Positions 1 to 5,588 of a DNA stretch of 5,702 nt are shown in pieces (the first letter of the stretch is position 1; each line of letters starts with the position of its first letter). The notes beneath the pieces are model-generated. The model worked only from the letters and a program-made list of their open reading frames with translations. It made no database searches and was not told where the DNA came from. Both the position numbers and the translations under genes were made by a program. Source of the stretch: JACVRW01 sp034664105 (GTDB lineage Bacteria > Actinomycetota > Thermoleophilia > Solirubrobacterales > Thermoleophilaceae); the NCBI GenBank assembly GCA_034664105.1, contig JAXDIH010000107.1, positions 1-5,702 on the forward strand, given 5' to 3'.

Positions 1-489
1 CACGGCGAAAGCCTGCTCGGCTTCACCTCGAACGGCGGCGTCACGAACTGGCTGCCGCTGTTCCTGTTCGTGGTGCTGTTCGGGCTGTCCATGGACTACC
101 ACGTGTTCATCCTGTCGCGCGTCAGGGAGCTCTACGACAGCGGCATGACCACAGACGAGGCGGTACGAAGGGGCATCGCGACGACAGCCGGGACCGTGAC
201 GAGCGCCGCCGCGGTGATGGTGGGGGTGTTCCTCGTATTCGTGACGCTCAGCTTCCTCGACTTCAAGGAGATGGGCCTCGGACTCGCGGTTGCCGTCCTG
301 ATCGACGCGACCATCATCCGCGGCGTGCTGCTGCCCGCGGCGATGAAGCTGCTCGGCGACTGGAACTGGTACCTGCCGAGCTGGCTCGAGTGGCTCCCGC
401 GCATCGGCGGCGAGGGCGCACCTCCGGCGCCGCCGAGGGAGCCTCCCGCGCCCGAGATCACGAAGGAGCCGGAGCCCGCGCCGGTCTAG
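1..489 (+). CDS. MMPL/RND-family membrane transporter, C-terminal fragment (5' end outside window)
   Basis: The frame is open from base 1 to the TAG at 487-489 and gives 162 residues of a protein whose start lies upstream. The fragment holds the last membrane segments of an MMPL transporter: about residues 15-34, 66-86 and 93-118. The family signature GLSMDYHVFILSRVRE (28-43) is followed by TVTSAA, GLGLAVAVLIDATIIR and GDWNWYLPSWL. The Asp-Tyr pair (32-33) corresponds to one of the Asp-Tyr pairs that form the proton relay in mycobacterial MmpL3. These proteins use the proton gradient to export lipids or hydrophobic compounds across the inner membrane, but this substrate cannot be told from a fragment. 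The last 25 residues are a Pro/Glu-rich, presumably cytoplasmic tail. A small membrane protein gene starts 3 bases after the stop. Family assignment is secure; function beyond 'transporter' is not. Confidence 0.93.
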   Translation, partial: HGESLLGFTSNGGVTNWLPLFLFVVLFGLSMDYHVFILSRVRELYDSGMTTDEAVRRGIATTAGTVTSAAAVMVGVFLVFVTLSFLDFKEMGLGLAVAVLIDATIIRGVLLPAAMKLLGDWNWYLPSWLEWLPRIGGEGAPPAPPREPPAPEITKEPEPAPV

Positions 490-492
490 AGC

Positions 493-651
493 ATGAGCAT
501 CACTGCGGCAATCGCGCTCGGCGCTGTCGTCGGGCTGGCTCTCGGGATCCTCGTAAGCGTGACCACCGACGTCCCCCTCGCGCCTGAGCTGGGGCTGCTG
601 CTCGGTGGCGCGGTTGGCTGGCTCTCCCGCCGCGGAGAGCGATCGGTTTAG
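493..651 (+). CDS. Small two-helix membrane protein, 52 aa, unknown function
   Basis: An ATG at 493 opens a 52-codon frame ending in TAG at 649-651. I do not recognise the family. The product is almost entirely hydrophobic: a first helix at about residues 4-24, a short polar turn (TTDVP), a second Gly/Leu-rich helix at about 30-45, then a basic end (SRRGERSV) that probably stays in the cytoplasm. The start lies 3 bases after the transporter stop and lacks a good Shine-Dalgarno; the nearest purine-rich run, AAGGAG at 463-468, is too far. Translation coupled to the upstream gene is therefore likely. Close packing, the same strand and the clean helix-turn-helix hydrophobic pattern favour a real gene, and an accessory role to the transporter is a guess only. 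The overlapping frame at 390-587 has no such character. A chance frame remains possible at this GC content. Confidence 0.6.
   Translation: MSITAAIALGAVVGLALGILVSVTTDVPLAPELGLLLGGAVGWLSRRGERSV
621..640 (+). terminator. Perfect 7-bp inverted repeat; possible terminator of the transporter operon or operator
   Basis: GCTCTCC (621-627) and GGAGAGC (634-640) are exact reverse complements around a 6-base loop. The hairpin sits inside the last codons of the small membrane protein gene. The sequence after it, GATCGGTTTAG, has only a weak T run, so this is not a classical intrinsic terminator. It also lies where the -35 region of the next gene's proposed promoter would be, so a protein-binding operator is an alternative. 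In DNA this GC-rich, chance is also possible. Confidence 0.3.
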
Positions 652-654
652 CCT
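649..654 (+). promoter_or_regulatory. Putative -10 element (TAGCCT) for a leaderless ftcD transcript
   Basis: TAGCCT fits the actinobacterial TANNNT -10 consensus and ends 6 bases before the GTG at 661, which places the expected transcription start on or next to the start codon. No Shine-Dalgarno lies at a usable distance, as expected for a leaderless mRNA. The element overlaps the stop codon of the preceding small gene. No recognisable -35 hexamer is found at 16-18 bases upstream, so the call rests on the -10 and its spacing. Confidence 0.4.
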
Positions 655-660
655 TAGGGC

Positions 661-1545
661 GTGGCTGAGACTCCGCTGCTGATGGCCGTTCCGAACGTGA
701 GCGAAGGGCGCGACCGCGCGGTGCTCGAGCGTCTCGAGGGCTCGGTTGGGCCCGCGCGGGTGCTCGACGTGCACGTCGATCCCGATCACAACCGCGCCGT
801 GTTCACGCTGGCCGGACGCCAGGGCGAGCTGGCCGCCGGGCTGGTCGGGCTGGCGAAGGCGGCGGTGGAGAGCATCGACCTGCGCTCCCACGCCGGCGTG
901 CACCCGCACGTGGGCGCCCTGGACGTGATGCCGGTCGTCTGGCTCGACGAGGAGCGCCGCGGGGCCGCCGGCGCCGAGGCGCTCACCGCCGCCGCGCTGG
1001 TCGGGGAGGACGCCGAGATCCCGGTCTTCCTCTATGGCGACCTCGCCACCAAGCCTCCCCACGCCGAGCGCGCCTGGCTGCGCAAGGGCGGGCCGACCGG
1101 GCTGGCGGAGCGGATGGAGTCGGGCGAGCTGGTCCCCGACTACGGGCCGCGGCGTGCGCACCCGACGGCAGGAGCGGTGCTGGCGACGGCTCGGCCCCCG
1201 CTGGTCGCCTTCAACGTCGACCTGGTCACCGACGACGTCGAGCTGGCCAAGTCCATCGCCGCCGAGCTGCGCGAGTCCGGCGGCGGGCTGCCGGGCGTGC
1301 GCGCACTAGGGCTGTACCTGGAGGACCGCGGCTGCGCGCAGGTCTCCACCAACGTGCACGACCACCTCTCGGTTCCGCTGGCCGAGATCGTGGAGCGCGT
1401 GCGCGCGCGGACGCCGGTGGGCGGCGCGGAGCTGATCGGCCTGGCACCGCGGGCGGCGTTCGACGGCTTCCCGGACGACGTGCCGCTGCACGGCTTCACC
1501 CCCGAGCGCCACATCCTGGAAGAGGCGCTCGCGGTTCTGCGCTAG
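661..1545 (+). CDS. ftcD: Stand-alone glutamate formimidoyltransferase (formiminotransferase)
   Basis: The 294-residue product matches the formiminotransferase domain of FTCD along its whole length. This enzyme moves the formimino group between N-formimino-glutamate and tetrahydrofolate, the last stage of one histidine breakdown route. Visible family motifs are VPNVSEGRD (10-18), NRAVFTLAGR (44-53), GVHPHVGALDV (79-89), PVFLYGDLA (121-129), HPTAGAV (167-173), AFNVDL (183-188), and ESGGGLPGVRALG followed by the QVS segment (about 205-229). His81 aligns with catalytic His82 of the porcine enzyme. No cyclodeaminase domain follows and no cyclodeaminase or hut gene is in the window, so the second step must be encoded elsewhere or is not needed. 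Some bacterial stand-alone members can replace 5-formyltetrahydrofolate cycloligase, so folate salvage is an alternative role. The GTG at 661 is chosen because it lies just after a -10-like element; an ATG at 682 would remove seven residues and is also compatible with the family's usual start. Confidence 0.92.
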   Translation: MAETPLLMAVPNVSEGRDRAVLERLEGSVGPARVLDVHVDPDHNRAVFTLAGRQGELAAGLVGLAKAAVESIDLRSHAGVHPHVGALDVMPVVWLDEERRGAAGAEALTAAALVGEDAEIPVFLYGDLATKPPHAERAWLRKGGPTGLAERMESGELVPDYGPRRAHPTAGAVLATARPPLVAFNVDLVTDDVELAKSIAAELRESGGGLPGVRALGLYLEDRGCAQVSTNVHDHLSVPLAEIVERVRARTPVGGAELIGLAPRAAFDGFPDDVPLHGFTPERHILEEALAVLR

Positions 1546-1569
1546 CCGCCGCCTGGGGCGCTACGCGAG

Positions 1570-1575
1570 TAGGCT
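1570..1575 (+). promoter_or_regulatory. Putative -10 element (TAGGCT) for a leaderless transcript
   Basis: TAGGCT matches TANNNT and ends 8 bases before the ATG at 1584. That gap (1576-1583) contains no Shine-Dalgarno. Type of motif and spacing are nearly the same as for TAGCCT before the previous gene, and the repetition strengthens both calls. It would begin the transcript carrying the unknown membrane protein, the MBL hydrolase, hisS and aspS. No clear -35 hexamer is visible. A short CTAC-GCGA-GTAG inverted repeat (1561-1572) overlaps it. Confidence 0.4.
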
Positions 1576-1583
1576 CCAAAGCG

Positions 1584-1931
1584 ATGGCCCAGACCAAGCG
1601 CAAGCGCAAGAGCAAGCACCGCGGCACCCCAGCCGGGACCATCGAACGTTCCGGCAGGACCGGGCGTCCGCGCACGCGCGAGGAGGCCAAGCAGATCTCC
1701 CGCCAGCGGCGCTCCGAGCGGCTCGACAAGCCGCCCACCTGGCGCGGCGCCATGCAGCGCGCGGGGATCGCCGCGGCCGTCTTCGGCGTGCTCGTGGTCG
1801 TGCTGTTCGGCCGCGACCCGGCCCAGGGCGTCGTGCTCGCCGGGTTCATGCTGCTGCTCTACATCCCGCTCGGCTTCGCCACCGACACGTTCATCTATCG
1901 CTTCCGCCAGCGCCGGAGGCAGGCCCGCTGA
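1584..1931 (+). CDS. Conserved-looking protein of unknown function: basic N-terminus plus two membrane helices
   Basis: This 115-residue protein is not one I can assign to a named family. Residues 1-15 are extremely basic (MAQTKRKRKSKHRG), and the hydrophilic part to about residue 58 continues rich in Arg and Lys, including RTGRPRTREEAK and SRQRRSERLDKPP. Two hydrophobic helices follow, about 61-76 and 82-101, joined by a short GRDPAQ loop, and the C-terminus is again basic (FRQRRRQAR). By the positive-inside rule both ends should lie in the cytoplasm, with the Arg/Lys-rich segment free to contact nucleic acid, ribosomes or acidic lipid. Binding is inference. The ATG is supported by the TAGGCT element 8 bases upstream and by the basic composition beginning immediately. 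Only 2 bases separate its stop from the MBL hydrolase start, so it is probably the first gene of the hisS-aspS operon. Confidence 0.8.
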   Translation: MAQTKRKRKSKHRGTPAGTIERSGRTGRPRTREEAKQISRQRRSERLDKPPTWRGAMQRAGIAAAVFGVLVVVLFGRDPAQGVVLAGFMLLLYIPLGFATDTFIYRFRQRRRQAR

Positions 1932-1933
1932 CG

Positions 1934-2572
1934 ATGGACGTGCGGATGTTCACGGTCGGCCCCGTGGCCGAGAACACCTACATCTTCCGGCGCGACGGAT
2001 CCGACCGCGCCCTGATCATCGATCCCGGCGACGAGGCCGACATGCTGCTCGCCGCGCTCGAGGAGCTGGGCGTGACGCTCGAGGGGATCCTGCTCACGCA
2101 TACGCACTTCGACCACGTCGGGGCGGTGGCCCCGGTCGCGAAGGCGACCGGCGCCGAGGTCTGGGTGCCCGAGGCCGAGAAGTTCGTCCTGGACGACATC
2201 AACTCGTTCGTGCCCTGGCCCGGCTTCGGCCCGTTCGAGTCCTACGACGCCGAGCACACGCTCGAGGGGGGCGAAAAGCTCGAGCTGGCGGGTTTTGAGA
2301 TCGATGTCATCTTCACGCCAGGTCACAGCCCCGGGCACGTCACGTTCTCGATCCCCGACGAGCGGGCCGTCTTCTCCGGGGACGTGCTGTTCCAGGGGTC
2401 CGTCGGCCGCACCGATCTGCCGGGCGGCGACTGGGGCACGCTGCTGGGGTCGATTCGCACGCTGGTGGACACGCTTCCGGGCGAGACTGCCGTCTATCCG
2501 GGGCACATGGGGATCACGAGCCTCGCCGCCGAGCGCGCGGGCAATCCGTTCCTCGCCGAGCTGGCGCGGTGA
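1934..2572 (+). CDS. Metallo-beta-lactamase-fold hydrolase, glyoxalase II/YcbL-like
   Basis: The 212-residue product is a compact single-domain MBL hydrolase. The metal-binding set is complete: THTHFDH (55-61; His56, His58, Asp60, His61), TPGHSPGHV (128-136; His131), the bridging Asp150 in FSGDVLF, and His191 in YPGH. GSVGRTDLPGGD (156-166) and the C-terminal ERAGNPFL are typical of the short glyoxalase II-like subgroup (YcbL type), which lacks most of the C-terminal substrate domain of classical glyoxalase II. It is expected to be a cytoplasmic di-metal thioesterase or related hydrolase. The true substrate is unknown: actinobacteria generally use mycothiol rather than glutathione, so 'hydroxyacylglutathione hydrolase' should not be taken literally. 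The ATG comes 2 bases after the previous stop, with GGAGG (1915-1919) somewhat far upstream. Its TGA overlaps the hisS GTG by 4 bases. An MBL hydrolase directly before hisS is a recurrent actinobacterial arrangement. Confidence 0.9.
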   Translation: MDVRMFTVGPVAENTYIFRRDGSDRALIIDPGDEADMLLAALEELGVTLEGILLTHTHFDHVGAVAPVAKATGAEVWVPEAEKFVLDDINSFVPWPGFGPFESYDAEHTLEGGEKLELAGFEIDVIFTPGHSPGHVTFSIPDERAVFSGDVLFQGSVGRTDLPGGDWGTLLGSIRTLVDTLPGETAVYPGHMGITSLAAERAGNPFLAELAR

Positions 2573-3813
2573 GCCGGGGTCTTCAGGCCCCTCGGGGCAC
2601 GTTCGACGTCCAGCCCGGCGACGCCCGCCGCCGGCTGCGCCTCGGACGGATCGCCGAGGATCTGCTCGGCAAAGCCGGGTACGAGCCGTTCGAGACGCCT
2701 GTGTTCGAGGACACCGAGCTGTTCGCGCGTGGCGTGGGGGAGTCCACCGACATCGTCCAGAAGGAGATGTTCACCTTCGAGGACAAGGCCGGGCGGTCGC
2801 TGACGCTGCGTCCCGAGGCCACCGCCGCGATCTGCCGCGCGTACGTCGAGCACGGCATGCACAAGCTGCCCCAGCCGGTGAAGCTCTGGACCGCCGGGCC
2901 GTTCTTCCGCCACGAGGCGCCGCAGGCCGGCCGCTTCCGGCAGTTCACCCAGATCGACGCGGAGGCGCTCGGGTCAGACGATCCGAGCCTCGACGCCGAA
3001 CTGATCCTGCTGCTGGGCGAGCTGATCGAGCGCGCCGGAGCCGGTCCCGCCCGGTTGCGGATCTCGAGCCTGGGCACGGCCGAGACCCGCGCGGCCTACC
3101 TCGAGGAGCTGAAGGATCACCTGCGCGCGCACGAGTCGGAGCTGTCCGACGAGGTGCGGGCGCGCATCGAGCAGAACCCGCTGCGCGCGTTCGACGCCGA
3201 CCACGAGGGCACGCGCCGCGTGCTCGAGGACGCCCCGAGGCTGCTCGACCGCATCAGCCCGGAGGACCGCGAGCACTTCGACGCCGTGCTGGCCCTGCTC
3301 GACTCGGCCGGGATGCCGTACGAGGTCGACCCCACGCTCGTGCGCGGCCTGGACTACTACACCCGCACGGTGTTCGAGTTCGAGAGCGAGCGGCTGGGAG
3401 CGCAGGCGGCGCTCGGCGGCGGCGGCCGTTACGACAGGCTGGTCGAGGAGCTCGGCGGCCCGCCGACGCCGGGGATCGGCTTTGCCGCTGGCGTGGAGCG
3501 GCTCCTGCTCGCCGCCGAGGACGACGAGCCGCAGGCGGATGCCCGCGTCTACATCGCGCTCGCGCGCCCGGACGCCGTTGGCGACGCCTTCGCGCTCGCG
3601 CGCCGCCTGCGCGACGAGGGCGTACGGGTCGAGATCGAGCAGGCTGGCCGGTCGATGAAGGGTCAGCTCAAGCAGGCCGACCGCATCGGCGCGCGGGCGA
3701 CCGTGATCCTCGGCGACGGCATCGAAGTCAAGGACATGGACAGCGGCGAGCAGCGGGCGGCCGAGAGCCTGGACGACGCCGCCGCCAAGGTGGGGGAGGT
3801 GCTCGAGCGATGA
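2569..3813 (+). CDS. hisS: Histidine--tRNA ligase (HisRS)
   Basis: This class II aminoacyl-tRNA synthetase attaches histidine to tRNA-His in the cytoplasm. Its 414 residues match the usual bacterial length. Visible in order: the N-terminal APRGTFDV segment (7-14); motif 1 region with ETPVFEDTELFARGVGESTD (42-61); TLRPEAT (79-85); motif 2 with GPFFRHEAPQAGRFRQFTQ (110-128); the HisRS-specific histidine-A motif RGLDYYTRTVFE (259-270) and GGGGRYD (283-289); motif 3 GIGFAAGVERLLL (302-314); and the anticodon-binding domain from about 325 to the end. No key residue is missing. The GTG start overlaps the TGA of the MBL gene as GTGA, so translation is probably coupled. This start gives the expected short lead before the RGT-D segment. 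No T-box leader of the type that controls hisS-aspS in Firmicutes can fit here, because there is no intergenic space. Confidence 0.97.
   Translation: MSRGLQAPRGTFDVQPGDARRRLRLGRIAEDLLGKAGYEPFETPVFEDTELFARGVGESTDIVQKEMFTFEDKAGRSLTLRPEATAAICRAYVEHGMHKLPQPVKLWTAGPFFRHEAPQAGRFRQFTQIDAEALGSDDPSLDAELILLLGELIERAGAGPARLRISSLGTAETRAAYLEELKDHLRAHESELSDEVRARIEQNPLRAFDADHEGTRRVLEDAPRLLDRISPEDREHFDAVLALLDSAGMPYEVDPTLVRGLDYYTRTVFEFESERLGAQAALGGGGRYDRLVEELGGPPTPGIGFAAGVERLLLAAEDDEPQADARVYIALARPDAVGDAFALARRLRDEGVRVEIEQAGRSMKGQLKQADRIGARATVILGDGIEVKDMDSGEQRAAESLDDAAAKVGEVLER
3792..3799 (+). promoter_or_regulatory. Ribosome binding site for aspS, inside hisS
   Basis: GGGGGAGG lies 10 bases before the ATG at 3810, within the last codons of hisS. 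It fixes the aspS start at 3810 even though the reading frame is open for about 1.5 kb further upstream, and it is the clearest Shine-Dalgarno in the window. Confidence 0.6.
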
Positions 3814-5567
3814 AGCCGCCCCGCCCCAACCGCTATCGCGACCACTGGGCCGGCGATCTCCGCGCCGAGCAGGTCGGCGAGCGCCCGCGCGTGGCCGGCT
3901 GGGTGCACCGCCGGCGCGACCACGGAGGGCTGATCTTCATCGACCTGCGCGACCGCAGCGGGCTGCTCCAGCTCGTCTTCCGGCCCGAGGAGGCGGCCGA
4001 GGCCCACGCCGCCGCCGGGCGGCTGCGCGCCGAGGACGTGATCTCCGTCGCCGGCGAGCTGGTTCGCCGCGAGGAGGGCGCCGTCAATCCCAACCTGCCG
4101 ACCGGCGAGGTCGAGCTGGCGGTCTCGGAATTCGACCTGCTCGCCGACGCCGAGACGCCGCCGTTCCAGATCGACGAGGACGAGCCCGTGGGGGAGGAGC
4201 TGCGGTTGCGGTACCGCTACCTCGACCTGCGCAAGGACCGCATGCGCGAGACGATGGTGCTGCGCCACGACGTGGTCAAGACGATCCGCGACCACCTGTC
4301 GGAGCGCGACTTCCTCGAGATCGAGACGCCGATCCTGACGCGCTCGACGCCGGAGGGCGCGCGCGACTTCCTCGTGCCCAGCCGCCTGATCCGCGGGTCC
4401 TGGTACGCGCTGCCGCAGTCGCCGCAGCTGTTCAAGCAGCTGCTGATGGTCGGCGGCATGGAGCGCTACTTCCAGATCCCGCGCTGCTTCCGCGACGAGG
4501 ACTTCCGCGCCGACCGCCAGCCCGAGTTCACCCAGCTCGACTTGGAGATGTCGTTCGTCGACGAGGAGGACGTCTTCGATCTGATCGACCCGCTGCTGCG
4601 GGAGGTGCTCGCGCTCGGCGGCATCGAGGTGAGCCTGCCGCTGGAGCGGATCGCGTACGACGAGGCGATGCTCCGCTACGGGTCGGACCGGCCCGACCGC
4701 CGGCTGGGCGTGGAGATCCGCGACCTCACCGACATCTTCGGCGAGTCCGAGTTCAAGGTCTTCCGCGGGGCCGTCGAAGCCGGCGGAGTGGTGCGGGCGC
4801 TGCGCGCCCGCGGCGACTTCCCGCGCAGCCGCATCGACAAGCTCGAGGAGAAGGCGAAGTCGCTGGGCGCGAAGGGGCTGGCCTGGGCCGTTGTCGAGGA
4901 CGGCGCCTGGCGCTCGCCGATCGCGAAGTTCCTGAGCGAGGACGAGATCGCCCGCGCGACCGAGGCCGTGGAGGCGCGCGAGGGCGACGTGATCCTGTTC
5001 GCGGCCGACCAGGCCGACGTCGCCGCCAAGGTGCTCGGTGCCCTGCGGCCGGACGTGGCGGAAGCCGAGCCGACCGGGCACGACATCTTCTGGGTGGTCG
5101 ACTTCCCGATGTTCGAGTGGAACGAGGGGGAGGGGCGCTGGGACGCGCTCCACCACCCGTTCACGTCGCCCGCCGGCGATCTCGACGCCGACCCCGGCAC
5201 CTGGCGCAGCCGCGCCTACGACGTCGTGCTCGACGGCTGGGAGCTCGGTGGAGGGTCGATCCGGATCAACCGCCCGGACGTGCAGCAGCAGGTCTTCAGC
5301 GCGCTCGGGATCGGGCCCGAGGAGGCGCGGGAGCGCTTCGGCTTCCTGCTCGAGGCGCTCACCTACGGCGCGCCGCCGCACGGCGGCATCGCGTTCGGCA
5401 TCGACCGCATCGTCGCGCTGCTCGCCGGGCGGGACTCGATCCGCGACGCGATCGCGTTCCCCAAGGCCGCCAGCGGAGCGGACCCGCTGACGGGAGCGCC
5501 GGCTCCCGTGGACGAGCGCCAGCTGCGCGAGCTGGGCGTCAAGGTCGACACGCCGCCGCCGCGCTAG
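3810..5567 (+). CDS. aspS: Aspartate--tRNA ligase, probably the non-discriminating Asp/Asn type
   Basis: The 585-residue protein is a full-length bacterial AspRS. Residues about 15-110 form the OB-fold anticodon domain (GWVHRRRDHGGLIFIDLRDR, 30-49). Catalytic landmarks are YRYLDLR (135-141), motif 1 FLEIETPILTRSTPEGARDF (168-187), LPQSPQLFKQLL (201-212), motif 2 CFRDEDFRADRQPEFTQ (226-242), the bacterial GAD insertion at about 290-420, FPMFEW (432-437), HHPFTSP (448-454), GWELGGGSIRI (476-486) and motif 3 HGGIAFGIDRI (524-534). Arg228, Glu230 and Arg533 line the ATP site by homology. His38 in RDHGG and Gly90 in the EGAVN segment correspond to positions that are Leu and Lys in E. coli's discriminating enzyme and His and Gly in the non-discriminating Pseudomonas enzyme. 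Relaxed recognition of tRNA-Asn is therefore likely. The start overlaps the hisS stop as ATGA, with GGGGGAGG at 3792-3799 giving a good ribosome site. The same frame stays open far upstream, but that part is a hisS shadow. Confidence 0.97.
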   Translation: MKPPRPNRYRDHWAGDLRAEQVGERPRVAGWVHRRRDHGGLIFIDLRDRSGLLQLVFRPEEAAEAHAAAGRLRAEDVISVAGELVRREEGAVNPNLPTGEVELAVSEFDLLADAETPPFQIDEDEPVGEELRLRYRYLDLRKDRMRETMVLRHDVVKTIRDHLSERDFLEIETPILTRSTPEGARDFLVPSRLIRGSWYALPQSPQLFKQLLMVGGMERYFQIPRCFRDEDFRADRQPEFTQLDLEMSFVDEEDVFDLIDPLLREVLALGGIEVSLPLERIAYDEAMLRYGSDRPDRRLGVEIRDLTDIFGESEFKVFRGAVEAGGVVRALRARGDFPRSRIDKLEEKAKSLGAKGLAWAVVEDGAWRSPIAKFLSEDEIARATEAVEAREGDVILFAADQADVAAKVLGALRPDVAEAEPTGHDIFWVVDFPMFEWNEGEGRWDALHHPFTSPAGDLDADPGTWRSRAYDVVLDGWELGGGSIRINRPDVQQQVFSALGIGPEEARERFGFLLEALTYGAPPHGGIAFGIDRIVALLAGRDSIRDAIAFPKAASGADPLTGAPAPVDERQLRELGVKVDTPPPR

Positions 5568-5588
5568 CGCGGCCCACCGGCTCCTAGC
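5563..5588. terminator. Inverted repeat spanning both convergent stop codons; possible bidirectional terminator
   Basis: GCTAG (5563-5567) is the exact reverse complement of CTAGC (5584-5588). An inner CGG-CCCA-CCG (5570-5579) can add three pairs and a 4-base loop. The outer arms contain the TAG stop codons of aspS (plus strand) and of the convergent gene (minus strand). There is no T tract on either side, so any terminator function would be weak or of a non-classical type. This covers the whole 16-base gap between the two genes. Confidence 0.3.

Noticed and set aside
390..587. A 65-codon plus-strand frame overlapping the transporter end and the small membrane gene.
   Set aside because: It is Arg/Ala-rich shadow sequence that crosses two better-supported frames and has no start signal.
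1561..1572. CTAC-GCGA-GTAG, a 4-bp inverted repeat with a GNRA-type loop upstream of the gene at 1584.
   Set aside because: The stem is too short to be convincing, and it overlaps the proposed -10 so it would not be in the leaderless transcript. It is mentioned only with that element.
1546..1583. Search for a terminator between ftcD and the next gene.
   Set aside because: Only a 4-bp GC stem (CGCC-TGG-GGCG, 1550-1560) without a T run is present; this is expected by chance here.
2500..2600. Search for a T-box leader or other riboswitch upstream of hisS, as found before hisS-aspS in Firmicutes.
   Set aside because: The gene overlaps its predecessor by 4 bases, leaving no leader, and no T-box-like element is seen.
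2295..3809. The aspS reading frame stays open for about 500 codons upstream, through the whole of hisS, which could look like a giant fusion protein.
   Set aside because: The upstream part is Arg/Pro/Ala-rich low-complexity sequence typical of an out-of-frame high-GC shadow. hisS fills the same DNA with a complete, motif-rich protein, and a good ribosome site marks the aspS start at 3810.
3663..5381. A 572-codon open frame antisense to aspS.
   Set aside because: Its composition (many Arg, Ala, Leu, Val, His, Glu) mirrors the codon bias of aspS on the opposite strand. No domain motif or ribosome site is seen, and aspS itself is certain.
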